Positions 8,722 to 18,335 of a DNA stretch of 51,264 nucleotides are shown here, in pieces. The translations under genes and the position numbers were made by a program. The stretch is taken from contig WHUC01000003.1 in NCBI GenBank assembly GCA_009377435.1, forward strand, positions 1-51,264, given 5' to 3'. Each line of letters begins with the position of its first letter. Positions within the stretch are counted from its first letter, which is position 1. The notes below the pieces were generated by a model. It did no database searches and was not told the DNA's origin. It was given only the letters and a program-made list of their open reading frames with translations. The DNA comes from Acidimicrobiia bacterium. GTDB lineage: Bacteria; Actinomycetota; Acidimicrobiia; Spongiisociales; ZC4RG35.

Positions 8722-10040
8722 GCCACGACCTCCTCCTCCTCGACACGCCCGAAGGGACATCCGCCGCCCTCGATATGGGCGACGACCTCATCACCGAAGT
8801 GGTCCCTGAGGGAGATGATCGGCGATACCGCCGAAGGCCCGAGGGCACAAATCGTGGTCATCTTGGGCGGCCATTCGAGTCCGATCGATATACCGTCGGA
8901 GACGTCGAGGATGACATCGAAGTCCACGGGTCGGCCCTGGCCGTTCTCGATGCGGGTGAGCATCATCTCCAGCCAGGGAGCGCCCTCCCGACAGGGGGTG
9001 CACTCGCCACACGACTCGTGGGCGAAGAAACGGACGAGCCGTAGGGCGGCCCGAACCACACAGGTCGTCTCATCCATCACCACCACGGCCCCGGACCCGA
9101 TCATGGAACCGGCGTCGGCGGTGGCCTGTTTGGTCAGCGGCATGTCGAGGTGCAGGGAGGGGACAAACCAGGGGGCCGAGGCGCCGCCGGGGATCCAGGT
9201 CTTCAACTCGTTCCCATCGCGGATGCCCCCGGCGACGTCGTAGATGATCTCCCGCCAGGTCAGACCGTGGGGCAACTCGTAGTTGCCCGGTTCGTTGACA
9301 TGACCGGAGAGAGAAAGCAGAAAGGTGCCGGTGTCCTCGGGATGGGCGATGCCCTTGAAGTCCTCGGCCCCCATGGCCAGGACGTGGGGGACGTTGCAGA
9401 TCGTCTCCACGTTGTTGACGATGGTTGGCTTCATGTAGAGCCCCTTGGCGGCGGGGAAGTAGGGCGGCTTGAGGCGAGGTTCGCCACGCAAACCCTCCAG
9501 TGAGTTGATCATGGCGGTCTCCTCCCCGCATATGTAGGCGCCCCCGCCGAGATGGACCGTGACCTCGAGATCGAAGTCGGTGCCGAATATCCCCTCACCG
9601 AGGTAGCCGGCGGCGTACGCCTCGTCGACGGCCTGTTGGACCCGACGCGCCGGTTTGGGGTACTCGCCGCGAATGTAGATGAAGGCGTGGTTGGCCTCGT
9701 TGGCCCACGAGGTGATGATCAAGCCCTCGATGAGCTGATGGGGATCCCGTTCGAGGAGCTGGCGATCCTTGAAGGTACCCGGCTCCGACTCGTCGGCGTT
9801 GACCACCACATAGGCGGGGCGGTCCGGGGCGAGGAAGCTCCATTTGAGCCCGGCCGAGAAGGCAGCCCCGCCTCTGCCGAGGAGGTTGGCACTCTTCACC
9901 GTCTCCACGATCTCGTCCCGGGTCATGTCGAGACTCCGACGTGCCATCTCGTAGCCGCCGGTCTCCTGATAGCGGTCCAGCGTGTGGGAATCGGTCGGGT
10001 GATCGACCATCCGTCGGGTGACGACGAGCGGTCTGCTCAT
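8718..10040 (-). CDS. nuoF: NADH-quinone oxidoreductase subunit F (NADH/FMN site)
   Basis: A 440-residue NADH-binding subunit of complex I. It carries the glycine-rich nucleotide motif GRGGAAFSAGLKW at about residues 57-69 (GRGGAGFPTGLKW in most relatives), the FMN-contact segment VVVNADESEPGTFKDR, and GGGAYICGEETAMINSLEG. Cluster N3 is bound by SCGECTPCREG plus the later cysteine in CALGPSAVSPI. The chosen ATG overlaps the nuoE stop as ATGA; the much longer open frame upstream is antisense-type read-through of nuoE. The length is normal. Confidence 0.97.
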   Translation of the reverse strand: MSRPLVVTRRMVDHPTDSHTLDRYQETGGYEMARRSLDMTRDEIVETVKSANLLGRGGAAFSAGLKWSFLAPDRPAYVVVNADESEPGTFKDRQLLERDPHQLIEGLIITSWANEANHAFIYIRGEYPKPARRVQQAVDEAYAAGYLGEGIFGTDFDLEVTVHLGGGAYICGEETAMINSLEGLRGEPRLKPPYFPAAKGLYMKPTIVNNVETICNVPHVLAMGAEDFKGIAHPEDTGTFLLSLSGHVNEPGNYELPHGLTWREIIYDVAGGIRDGNELKTWIPGGASAPWFVPSLHLDMPLTKQATADAGSMIGSGAVVVMDETTCVVRAALRLVRFFAHESCGECTPCREGAPWLEMMLTRIENGQGRPVDFDVILDVSDGISIGLEWPPKMTTICALGPSAVSPIISLRDHFGDEVVAHIEGGGCPFGRVEEEEVVA

Positions 10041-10708
10041 TCTCCTTCTCCAACTCCACCGACCGTACCGAACGGTTGGAACGCCGGGTAGGGACCCACC
10101 GCCGAGGCTTCCTCGGCGACGGCCCAGTCGAAACTGCGACGGCCCCCGAAATGACGCTGCATCTCGTCGGTGTTGATCGTGGCGGGTCGCTCCTGTTGGA
10201 GCCAACGGACCAGCTCGCGGGCCTTCACGGGAGTCACCCCCTCGATCAACTCGTAGTTCACCTGCACCGCGGGGGCACCCCCACACGCCCCGATGCATTC
10301 GACATGCTCCACCGAGATGAGTCCCTCCTCGTCGGTCTCGCCGTGGGGCACACCTGACTCCAGTTCGATGGCCTCGAAAACGTCGTCACCGCCGGTCAAC
10401 ATGCACGAGATGGAGGTGCAGGCCGAGATGAGGTACTTCCCGGTGCGCTCCCGCTTGTACATCGTGTAGAACGACGCCACCGCCAACACCTGCGCCGGGG
10501 TGATCCCGACCAGCTCGGCCACCTGTTCCATTCCGCCGTTGGTGAGACGACCGTCTTCGGCCATGGCCAGATAGAGAAGGGGCATCACCGCCGAGCGCTT
10601 CTCGGGATACCTGGCCATGATCCGCCGGGCACGCTCCAGGCTCTCATCGGACCACTTCTTCCCGCTCTCGGCGGGACGGATCGTCAGAGTGATGGGCTCG
10701 CTACCCAT
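10037..10708 (-). CDS. nuoE: NADH-quinone oxidoreductase subunit E
   Basis: A 223-residue thioredoxin-like [2Fe-2S] subunit (cluster N1a) of complex I. The four cluster cysteines are in ACTSISC and ECIGACGGAP, with the usual spacing. The N-terminal helical bundle (YPEKRSAVMPLLYLAMAEDG) and the segment VASFYTMYKRERTGKY are typical. The C-terminal 40 residues form a non-conserved polar tail. The ATG has GAGGTG a few bases upstream. It is the first gene of the nuoEFG block, 200 bases after the glutamate dehydrogenase gene. Confidence 0.95.
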   Translation of the reverse strand: MGSEPITLTIRPAESGKKWSDESLERARRIMARYPEKRSAVMPLLYLAMAEDGRLTNGGMEQVAELVGITPAQVLAVASFYTMYKRERTGKYLISACTSISCMLTGGDDVFEAIELESGVPHGETDEEGLISVEHVECIGACGGAPAVQVNYELIEGVTPVKARELVRWLQQERPATINTDEMQRHFGGRRSFDWAVAEEASAVGPYPAFQPFGTVGGVGEGE

Positions 10709-10740
10709 TGTTCACCTCAGAGCTTCTCACAACGGATCGC

Positions 10741-10746
10741 AGGATA
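10741..10746 (-). promoter_or_regulatory. Possible -10 box for nuoEFG
   Basis: TATCCT on the minus strand would place transcription start about 25 bases before nuoE, leaving room for its GAGGTG ribosome site. No good -35 box is seen. Confidence 0.35.
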
Positions 10747-10832
10747 GGGATGACGTGGCGAAGGGGGAAACAGCACTCACCGTGACCCGTCGCCGGCCGG
10801 GATAGCCGTCGGCGAAGCCGTCGGTCCTCCAC

Positions 10833-10885
10833 CCGTTTGGCGCGAGATTCCAGGGCTTGGCCGCACGAATTGGGCGCGAGAACGG
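10833..10885. repeat. Palindromic repeat, family C, copy 1
   Basis: A 53-base imperfect palindrome that begins CCGTTTGGCGCGAGATTCC and ends GAATTGGGCGCGAGAACGG. It is similar in sequence and architecture to 20187-20240. It lies 25 bases after the glutamate dehydrogenase stop, so it may act as a transcription terminator between gdh and nuoE as well as being a dispersed repeat. Confidence 0.6.
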
Positions 10886-10909
10886 TCTGTGATGTGCCGG
10901 GGCCCGCGG

Positions 10910-13900
10910 TCAGTCCAACAGGTTCCGGAGCTGGCGCACGGCGACGAGGAGTGGGGAGACGTCGTCCTGGGGCGCCGAACTGAGACTGTGAACTACCCGG
11001 GCGACACGGTTGGTCACGTCTCCACGGGATTCGAGGAAATCGTGAACGGCGTCATGCATCGACGAGCCCGGCTCGGAGCGAGCCACGACCCGATCGGCCA
11101 GCTCGTATCTGAGGTTGATGAGTGCGTCCTCAATCGACTGACGCGCCCACCGGGCCCACCGGCCCGTGACCTCGAGTTTCCGTGCCATCCGGTTTAGTCG
11201 AGCCAGGCCAACCGCGGCGCCGAGGTGGAGGAAGACGTCGAAGACCTCGGTCACGGGGCGATCGTGTCGTTTGGCGACGGCGATGGCACCGGGAACGTGG
11301 AGCAGGACAGGGCTGATCACATGACGTCTCGCCACCGACTCATCGAACCCCTCGTCGACGAGGGCGTCCACCCTCTCGACCAGACCTGCCCTCCACCTCT
11401 CTGTGCCGAGACCGTCGATTGCATCCTCGATCTCCCGGAACAGCTTCACGTCGGCAACGGACTCGGAGAGCGATACCTCGGGTGACTGCGTTAGATACCA
11501 CCGGGTCACCGAGGCCACCAGGAGATCCGCCTCGTCCATCAGCTCGATCCACCGGGTTGTGTCCATCTTCCCGAAGAGGGCCTCCAGCCGGTCCCAATAA
11601 CGGGTGGCATCGACCACCTCGCGGGCGATTCGCTCGCTTCGGACGATCTCGGGGATGGTGGCACCCGTCCGTGCGCCGAGCTGGCTGACGAAGGTCATAC
11701 CCAGGTCGTTGACCACCTTGTTGGCGAGAATCGTGGCGGCCAGTTCCCGACGGAGCGGGAATTTTTCCACATGGTCCCCGAAACGCTCCACGACCACCGA
11801 GGGGAAGTAGTCACGAAGATCATTGAGGAAATAGGGATCGTCGGGGAGGTCGGAGGTCACAAGGGCGTCGTACACGCTTCGTTTGGCGTCGACAAGGAGA
11901 ACCGAGAGTTCGGGTCGGGTCATCCGCTTTCCCGCCGCCGAACGCTCCGACATCTCCTCGGTGTCGGGAAGACCGTCCAGCCGGCGATCGACAATGCCCT
12001 CCTCTTCGAGTTCGACCATCAAATCCTCCAGCGCCTCCACCTGCGCTCTCGCTCCCAGCTCTTCCTGGGAGAGCATCTGGGCCTGGAGATAGTTGTCGTA
12101 GAGGATCTTCTCGACGACCTCGTCGACCACCTCGCCGATGACGGCGTTGCGCTCCGGCCGGTCGAGGTCACCTGCCTCCTCGGCCCGGCCCAGGAGGATC
12201 TTGAGGTTCACCTCCCGGTCGGAGGCATCGACGCCACCGGAATTGTCGATGAAATCGGTATTGATCCTTCCCCCCGCCTGGGCGTACTCGATCCGACCGT
12301 GTTGGGTGAGCCCGAGGTTGCCACCCTCGACCAGAACCCGGGTGCGGAGATCCGAGCCATTCACACGGACCGAGTCGTTGGTCCGGTCCTCGGCGTCGGC
12401 GTGGCTCTCGTGGGAGGCCTTGACATAGGTGCCGATCCCACCATTCCACAGGAGGTCGACGGGTGCCTTCAGGATCACCGCGATCAGCTGGTCCGGGGTA
12501 AAGGTCGATTGATCGGTGCCAAGGGCAGTCTGGGCCTCCGGCGAGATCTCGACCCGCTTCGCACTGCGATCGAAGACGCCACCACCCGTCGAGATGAGAT
12601 CGCTGCCGTAGTCGGCCCAGGTCGACCCGGCGAGATGGAACAGACGCTTCCGTTCCTCGAAGGAACTGGCGGCGTCGGGGTTGGGATCGATGAAGACATG
12701 CATGTGGTTGAACGCGGCGATGAGTCTGATCCGGTCGGAACAGAGCATCCCGTTCCCAAAGACATCACCGCCCATGTCACCGATACCGACCGCGGTGAAT
12801 TCGTCTGTGGCCGGGTCGACACCCATCTCCATGAAATGGCGCTTCAACGACTCCCATGCACCCCGGGCCGTAATCCCGAGGGCCTTGTGGTCGTATCCGG
12901 TCGACCCACCCGATGCGAAGGCGTCTCCCAGCCAGAAGCCTCTGGAGACGGCTATCTCGTTGGCAACGTCGCTGAATCTGGCGGTGCCCTTGTCGGCGGC
13001 CACCACCAGATAGGGGTCTTCGCCGTCATGGATGACGACATCGGAGGGATGGACGACGTCATCACCGACACGATTGTCGGTTACGTCGAGGAGTGCGGCG
13101 ATGTACGCCCTGTATTGGCTTTCGATCACCTCGGCGCGTTCCGCCCGGTCCTGGGGAAGTCGGTTGATGACAAACCCGCCCTTGGCCCCGGTGGGGACGA
13201 TAACGGCGTTCTTGGTGATCTGTGCCTTCATCAGTCCGAGGACCTCGCTGCGGTAGTCCTCCTGCCGGTCGGAATGACGCAGACCGCCCCGGGCGACCGG
13301 GCCCCCTCTGAGGTGGATGCCCTCGAGGTTGCGTCCGATCACGAAGATCTCCGCCAGCGGTCGGGGCGCCGGTGCGTCGGGCACATCAGCGGAGCGGAAC
13401 TTGAAGCTGAGGACCTCGCGATCCTTCTGGTAGTAGTTGGTGCGGAGGGTGGCGTCGATCAGTGCCAGCATGCTGCGAAGGATGCGGTCGTGGTCGAGCT
13501 TCTTGACCTCGTCGAGGGCCACCGTTATCCGTTTGCGGATCATCTCCTCGTCGAGGTCGGAGTGGGGTTCGAAGCGCGCCCGGAACAACTCGATCAGATC
13601 GGCGGCTATCTCCGGATAGGTGATGAGAGTCTCGTTGGTGTACGAGACCGTGAACACGGGGGCGACCCTCTTCCAGTAGGTTCGGTATGCCTGGAGCAGG
13701 GCCACGTGGCTGTGGTCGAGCCCGGCGGTGACGACGAGTCGTTGCAGGGGGTCGCTGGATATCTCGCCGTTCCACACCGAAGCCAGGGTGTCGCGGATCC
13801 GTTCACCCGACTCCTCGATTTCGAGTGGCTCACCGCAGAACCTGACACCAAAATCGTGGATGAAGGCGGGTTGGTCACCCTTGAGACGGGTGGGAACCTC

Positions 13901-15673
13901 CTCGATAACCTCGAGACCGAGGTTCTCCAAGGCGGGCATCAGGTCGGAGAGGGCGCTCCTACCGCCCTTGCGATAGAGGGCGATACGGGTGAGAGGGTCC
14001 TCCTCGCTGCTGTCGGATTGGACTCCGACCCGGAAGGTGTCCTCGGAGTGCATCAGCTTGTCGAGAGACACGATGTCGCCGGTGACGACCTGGAGCGGGG
14101 TTTGCGAGGCGTAGTAACCGGGGAAGCGCTCGCTCCACTCGTTGGCAATCCGATTCGCCTCCAGAGTCCCCATGTCCGACTCGAGCGCATCCACCAGACG
14201 GTCGCGCCATGGTCTCGCCAGGGCGATGACGTCGCGCTCCAGGGAATCCTGGTCCACCTCGGGCACGACATCGTCCTCTATCCACACCGTGAAATGGATC
14301 TGGGCCGACTCCCCCTCACCGAGGGCGAGGTGGTAGTCGACGGGCCCTCCCCCGAAGCGCTCGGTGATCATGCCCTGGATCTGTTTCCGGAGGGTGGCGT
14401 TGAACCGATCACGGGGCATGCTCACCAGGATCGAGATGCTCCGCTTGAGTAGGTCCCGACGCACAAAGACCTTGACCTGTTGGCGCTCTTCCAATGTGAG
14501 GAGCCCCAACAGTTCGGCACGCAACGCTTCGGTGGGTGCCGCGAAGAGATCGTGTTTGCTGAACCCCTCGAAGATCTGGATGACGGCCTTGTGGTCGTGG
14601 GATCCCTCGATGAGGTCCTCGGCGACGAGGATCTGAGCGAGTTTTCGGCGCAATACGGGTGTCTTCGAGGCCGGCTCCATGTAGGCCCGCGAGGTGTACA
14701 ACCCGAGCATCCGGGCCTCACCGACCGTCCGGCCATCGCCATCGAGTAGACGGACCCCCACATAATCCATCCGGGATCGCCGGTGCACCGTCGACAGGGA
14801 ATTGGTCTTGGTGATGACGATCAGGTCTCCCCCTTCGAAGCGGGCGGCGAGTTCCTGGGGAAGATCGGAGAGGAGGACCGGCCGGGCCATCCGGGAGCCC
14901 TTGTCGTCGCGCAGGATCCCCAGCCCCGACCCGGGGACCACCGATACCGCCCGTCCCCCGGGGGTGTCCTGGATCTGATACTCGCGGAACCCGAGGAACA
15001 CGAAGTTGTCGTCGCGGAGCCAGTTGAGGAAGTCGATAGCCTCCCCGACGTCGGCCTCGGAATGATGGGCGCCGGCGATCCTCGCCAGGTCGATCATCCG
15101 GTCGATCCTCCCCGCCATGGCATGGAAGTCATCGACGGTGGCCCGGACGTCGTGGAGGATGTCGAACACCTTCTGCTCGAGGGATTCCTTCTCCGCTGCG
15201 GTGAGGAATCGGTCGAGCACGTAATGCTGGATGGACTCACGGTGTGTGGTCTGACGGGCGGAACGGACCTTGACCAGTTCCCCGTCGGTTCGCTCGATCC
15301 CCACGACGGGATGGACCAGCTTCACCACCTCGAGGTCACGCGCCTGGATCTCGTTGATCACCGAATCGAGCGAGAAAGGTGAGTCGGGTAGGGCGATCTC
15401 GATGACCGTGCCCGTCGACTCGTAACCGTGGGAGGCCGTGGTCGGGTCGAAAACCCTGACCATCACCTCGTACGGCCGCTGTTGGATAAAGTCGAAGATG
15501 GACTCCACCTCGGCGGCGGCATCGGGCGCGGGACCGATGGAATCGGCGGGGACCCGGCGGCAGTAGACCCGGGCGAAATCGAGTAGTGATTCGTTGCCCG
15601 GATTCGCTTCGGAGAGTCGGGCAACTATCTGATCGATGAGGTCGGGAGCTTCGGTCGTCGGTTCTGTTGCCAC
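10910..15673 (-). CDS. gdh: NAD-specific glutamate dehydrogenase, large (about 180 kDa) type
   Basis: A 1587-residue protein converting L-glutamate and NAD to 2-oxoglutarate, ammonium and NADH. The length is that of the large class known from Streptomyces and mycobacteria (about 1600 residues). A long regulatory N-terminal half is followed by the catalytic core. The core contains ARGGLRHSDRQEDYRSEVLG and VPTGAKGGFV (catalytic lysine region) at about residues 785-835, and the nucleotide-binding GIGDMGGDVFGNGML near residue 965. The GTG start at 15673 is chosen because TACGAT lies eight bases upstream and the ORF beyond it runs into nuoD. It separates nuoD from nuoE, which is not the usual place for this gene. 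NADH it produces could feed complex I directly. Confidence 0.93.
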   Translation of the reverse strand: MATEPTTEAPDLIDQIVARLSEANPGNESLLDFARVYCRRVPADSIGPAPDAAAEVESIFDFIQQRPYEVMVRVFDPTTASHGYESTGTVIEIALPDSPFSLDSVINEIQARDLEVVKLVHPVVGIERTDGELVKVRSARQTTHRESIQHYVLDRFLTAAEKESLEQKVFDILHDVRATVDDFHAMAGRIDRMIDLARIAGAHHSEADVGEAIDFLNWLRDDNFVFLGFREYQIQDTPGGRAVSVVPGSGLGILRDDKGSRMARPVLLSDLPQELAARFEGGDLIVITKTNSLSTVHRRSRMDYVGVRLLDGDGRTVGEARMLGLYTSRAYMEPASKTPVLRRKLAQILVAEDLIEGSHDHKAVIQIFEGFSKHDLFAAPTEALRAELLGLLTLEERQQVKVFVRRDLLKRSISILVSMPRDRFNATLRKQIQGMITERFGGGPVDYHLALGEGESAQIHFTVWIEDDVVPEVDQDSLERDVIALARPWRDRLVDALESDMGTLEANRIANEWSERFPGYYASQTPLQVVTGDIVSLDKLMHSEDTFRVGVQSDSSEEDPLTRIALYRKGGRSALSDLMPALENLGLEVIEEVPTRLKGDQPAFIHDFGVRFCGEPLEIEESGERIRDTLASVWNGEISSDPLQRLVVTAGLDHSHVALLQAYRTYWKRVAPVFTVSYTNETLITYPEIAADLIELFRARFEPHSDLDEEMIRKRITVALDEVKKLDHDRILRSMLALIDATLRTNYYQKDREVLSFKFRSADVPDAPAPRPLAEIFVIGRNLEGIHLRGGPVARGGLRHSDRQEDYRSEVLGLMKAQITKNAVIVPTGAKGGFVINRLPQDRAERAEVIESQYRAYIAALLDVTDNRVGDDVVHPSDVVIHDGEDPYLVVAADKGTARFSDVANEIAVSRGFWLGDAFASGGSTGYDHKALGITARGAWESLKRHFMEMGVDPATDEFTAVGIGDMGGDVFGNGMLCSDRIRLIAAFNHMHVFIDPNPDAASSFEERKRLFHLAGSTWADYGSDLISTGGGVFDRSAKRVEISPEAQTALGTDQSTFTPDQLIAVILKAPVDLLWNGGIGTYVKASHESHADAEDRTNDSVRVNGSDLRTRVLVEGGNLGLTQHGRIEYAQAGGRINTDFIDNSGGVDASDREVNLKILLGRAEEAGDLDRPERNAVIGEVVDEVVEKILYDNYLQAQMLSQEELGARAQVEALEDLMVELEEEGIVDRRLDGLPDTEEMSERSAAGKRMTRPELSVLLVDAKRSVYDALVTSDLPDDPYFLNDLRDYFPSVVVERFGDHVEKFPLRRELAATILANKVVNDLGMTFVSQLGARTGATIPEIVRSERIAREVVDATRYWDRLEALFGKMDTTRWIELMDEADLLVASVTRWYLTQSPEVSLSESVADVKLFREIEDAIDGLGTERWRAGLVERVDALVDEGFDESVARRHVISPVLLHVPGAIAVAKRHDRPVTEVFDVFLHLGAAVGLARLNRMARKLEVTGRWARWARQSIEDALINLRYELADRVVARSEPGSSMHDAVHDFLESRGDVTNRVARVVHSLSSAPQDDVSPLLVAVRQLRNLLD

Positions 15674-15681
15674 GTCCACGA

Positions 15682-15687
15682 ATCGTA
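15682..15687 (-). promoter_or_regulatory. -10 box for gdh (leaderless type)
   Basis: TACGAT lies eight bases before the GTG at 15673, in the 118-base gap after nuoD. An inverted repeat CGAGTGTG/CACACTCG also lies in the gap. Confidence 0.45.
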
Positions 15688-15791
15688 ACCAATCCCCCCG
15701 CGTCGATCTACTCGGTTCCACCCCAGACGAGTGTGCAACAAGACCTAACGAGGACGACCCACAACACACTCGACCCGGGACGGCCCTACCG

Positions 15792-17192
15792 CTAGCGGTC
15801 GACGTCACCCATGATGGGATCGAGGGAGGCGATGGTGGCGACCGTGTCGGCAACGAGGGAGTCGGCCATCATGATGGGCAGGCCTTGAATGTTGTAGAAC
15901 GACGGGGCGCGGGTGTGCATCCGCCAGGGTTTCCCACCCCCGGTCGAGACCAGATAGCAGCCGAGCTCACCCCGGGGTGACTCGACCGCCGCATAGGTCT
16001 CACCCTCGGGCACCCGGAACCCCTCGGTGAAGAGTTTGAAGTGGTGGATCAGGGCCTCCATCGACTCATTGATGCGGCCCCGTGGCGGAGGGGCAACCTT
16101 GCGGTCACCGGTCATGTAATCGCCCTTGGGCATGGTGTCGGTGACCTGTTTGACGATATTCATGGACTGGTAGATCTCGTCGACACGGATCCGGTAGCGA
16201 TCGTATACGTCACCGTTCTCGCCGGTGATCACATCGAACTCGTACTGTTCGATGCCGGAATACGGGTTCGACTTGCGGAGATCCCACTCCAGGCCCGTTG
16301 CCCGCAGCGTCGGACCCGTCAGCCCGTAGGCGAGGGCCTCCTCGGTGGTCACCACACCGACATTCTGCGTCCGTTCCACCCAGATGGGGTTCTTCTCGAG
16401 AATGGCGTCGTACTGGTCGAGACGACGGGGAAGGGTGTCGAGGATCTCGGTAACGTCGGCCCGCCATCCGGGGGGCAGATCGGCGGCGACGCCACCGGGA
16501 CGGATGTAGTTGTGGTTCATCCGGAGGCCGGTTGCCTTCTCGAAGAAGTCGAGGATCTGTTCGCGGTCACGGAACCCGTACAACATCATCGATATGGCGC
16601 CGACATCCATGGCGTTGGTGGCGAGGGCGACAAGATGCGAACTGATCCGATTGAGTTCGGTCATCAGGATCCGGATCGCCTGGGCCCGTGGTGGGATGTC
16701 GGTTCCGAGAAGCCTCTCCACCGCCAAGGAGTAACACAGTTCGTTGTGGAAGGGAGCGAGGTAGTCCATCCGGGTGACGTTGGTGCCACCCTGCATGAAC
16801 ATCAGATCCTCGGCGGTCTTCTCCATGCCTGTGTGGAGATAGCCGATGATGGGCTTGGTGCGGCGGATGATCTCACCCTCGAGCTCGATCTGGAGACGGA
16901 GGACACCGTGGGTCGACGGGTGTTGGGGGCCCATGTTGACGATCATCCTCTCGTCGTCGCCCTGGGGCTGCTCCTCGATGAAGTAGTCGTCGTCGACGAC
17001 CGAGCCCAGTTGTTCGGCGAGCTCACGCTCGGTGTCGTCGGGTTGGAACTCCTGGGACGCCTCGTCGGTGTAGTCCGGTTCCTCGGTTCCGGTCAGCCAG
17101 ACATCCACGGTGCGACGCCGCGGCCGCTCCCCGGTCTGTGCGGCCGCTTCCCCGGTGAGAGCCGTCTGGTCGGGTTCGTTGGTCCGGGTCAC
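15792..17192 (-). CDS. nuoD: NADH-quinone oxidoreductase subunit D
   Basis: A 466-residue, hydrogenase-large-subunit-like protein that forms the quinone site of complex I with NuoB. The family core starts near residue 82 (MIVNMGPQHPSTHGVLRLQI, with the quinone-site histidine in HPSTHG) and runs through LMTELNRISSHLVAL, RMNHNYIRPGGVA and the C-terminal SPRGELGCYLVSTGG and MMADSLVADTVATIASLDPI. The first 80 residues are an acidic, low-complexity extension not present in most NuoD. The start is GTG, two bases after the nuoC stop. Confidence 0.95.
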   Translation of the reverse strand: MTRTNEPDQTALTGEAAAQTGERPRRRTVDVWLTGTEEPDYTDEASQEFQPDDTERELAEQLGSVVDDDYFIEEQPQGDDERMIVNMGPQHPSTHGVLRLQIELEGEIIRRTKPIIGYLHTGMEKTAEDLMFMQGGTNVTRMDYLAPFHNELCYSLAVERLLGTDIPPRAQAIRILMTELNRISSHLVALATNAMDVGAISMMLYGFRDREQILDFFEKATGLRMNHNYIRPGGVAADLPPGWRADVTEILDTLPRRLDQYDAILEKNPIWVERTQNVGVVTTEEALAYGLTGPTLRATGLEWDLRKSNPYSGIEQYEFDVITGENGDVYDRYRIRVDEIYQSMNIVKQVTDTMPKGDYMTGDRKVAPPPRGRINESMEALIHHFKLFTEGFRVPEGETYAAVESPRGELGCYLVSTGGGKPWRMHTRAPSFYNIQGLPIMMADSLVADTVATIASLDPIMGDVDR

Positions 17193-17194
17193 GC

Positions 17195-17824
17195 TCAGAT
17201 CACCTCGTGCGAGCCCTTGAACTGAACGGGGACGCCACCCACGTCGAAGTCCTTGCGGAGGGGATATCCGGTCCAGTCGTCGGGCATGAGGATTCGGGTG
17301 AGGTCGGGGTGGTCCTCGAAGATGATCCCGAACATGTCGTACACCTCGCGCTCGGGGAAGTTCGCCCCCGGGTACACCGGCACCAGTGAGGGCACCGTGA
17401 GGTCGTCACGGGGGACACCGGCGATGATCCGCACCCGTTGGTTTCGGGACACGCTGAGAAGCGAAACGACGACGTCGTAGCGGACCCGACGCTCCCGGAA
17501 CCAGTCGACGGCCGTGATGTCGGCGCACACTTCGAAACCGGCCTCCCTGGCCGCCTCGGCCACCGTCCGCAGCGAGTCCTTGGGTAGCCGGATAACCGTC
17601 TGGCCAACCGAGTCCTCGATCGAGGCGCCCTCGATGCCCTCGATGAGGGACACCAGGCCGGGATCGACCGTGGGTTCGTCACCGTCCCGATCGGCCGATC
17701 CCACCCCGCCGTTGGTCTCGCGGTCGAACTCGATGCCCTCCTCGGCGTTGTCCCCGGTCTCGGCGGGTGTGCGCGGGGCGTCGACCATGTCCTTGCCGAC
17801 CCGGTCGGATCCGTCGACACTCAC
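17195..17824 (-). CDS. nuoC: NADH-quinone oxidoreductase subunit C
   Basis: A 209-residue hydrophilic-arm subunit. The conserved C-terminal region [20 protein letters not shown] followed by [17 protein letters not shown] is the NuoC signature. The first 45 residues are polar and probably disordered. The GTG start overlaps the nuoB stop (GTGA). Unlike in some bacteria it is separate from nuoD rather than fused. Confidence 0.95.
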   Translation of the reverse strand: MSVDGSDRVGKDMVDAPRTPAETGDNAEEGIEFDRETNGGVGSADRDGDEPTVDPGLVSLIEGIEGASIEDSVGQTVIRLPKDSLRTVAEAAREAGFEVCADITAVDWFRERRVRYDVVVSLLSVSRNQRVRIIAGVPRDDLTVPSLVPVYPGANFPEREVYDMFGIIFEDHPDLTRILMPDDWTGYPLRKDFDVGGVPVQFKGSHEVI

Positions 17825-18291
17825 GATGCGATCTCGCCGCTCATGATCTTGTCGTGGAGGGTGAGGATCCCGTGCATCAGGGACGTCGGGCCCGGTGGGC
17901 ACCCGGGAACGTAGATGTCGACGGGTACCACCTGATCGACACCCTGGACGAGGGCATAGTTGTTGAACATGCCACCGGTCGAGGCGCACGCTCCCATCGA
18001 GACGACCCATTTCGGTTCGGGCATCTGGTCGTATACCTGGCGGAGCACCGGGGCCATCTTCTGGCTGACCCGTCCGGCGACGATCATCAAATCGGCCTGG
18101 CGGGGTGATGCCCGGAAGACCTCCATGCCGAAGCGTGCCGAGTCGTAATGGGCGGTGCCCATCGCCATCATCTCGATGGCACAGCAGGCCAAACCGAAGG
18201 TCATAGGGAACATCGACCTGGTGCGGGCCCACGACGCCAGCTTGTCGATTCTGGCGGTGAGGAAACCGGGGGGGTTGGTGGGGTGGGGCAC
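17821..18291 (-). CDS. nuoB: NADH-quinone oxidoreductase subunit B
   Basis: A 156-residue [4Fe-4S] subunit (cluster N2) that passes electrons to quinone. The tandem cysteines of [14 protein letters not shown] and the later cysteines in [11 protein letters not shown] and VPGCPPGP are the cluster ligands. The only suitable in-frame start is GTG at 18291. It has no Shine-Dalgarno sequence, but it overlaps by one base the TAG stop of a 14-codon reading frame that itself starts in the nuoA stop (see 18291-18335). The longer open frame upstream runs antiparallel through nuoA and is not coding. Confidence 0.93.
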   Translation of the reverse strand: MPHPTNPPGFLTARIDKLASWARTRSMFPMTFGLACCAIEMMAMGTAHYDSARFGMEVFRASPRQADLMIVAGRVSQKMAPVLRQVYDQMPEPKWVVSMGACASTGGMFNNYALVQGVDQVVPVDIYVPGCPPGPTSLMHGILTLHDKIMSGEIAS

Positions 18292-18335
18292 TAGGAGGCT
18301 GGTGTGGAGCAAAGGATGGGGGTGGCGTCGGTCAT
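18291..18335 (-). CDS. 14-codon bridging ORF between nuoA and nuoB
   Basis: The reading frame encodes [14 protein letters not shown]. Its ATG overlaps the nuoA stop (ATGA), and its TAG stop overlaps the nuoB GTG start (TAGTG). Every other close junction in this operon uses such overlaps, so this looks like a coupling bridge that hands ribosomes from nuoA to nuoB. The stop falls in a CTAGGAGGCTGGTGTGGA end-sequence of repeat family A (plus strand). The peptide itself probably has no function. Confidence 0.4.
   Translation of the reverse strand: MTDATPILCSTPAS

Noticed and set aside
11771-14452. 893-codon plus-strand open frame opposite gdh
   Set aside because: Mirror frame of the glutamate dehydrogenase gene; no domain pattern and no ribosome site.
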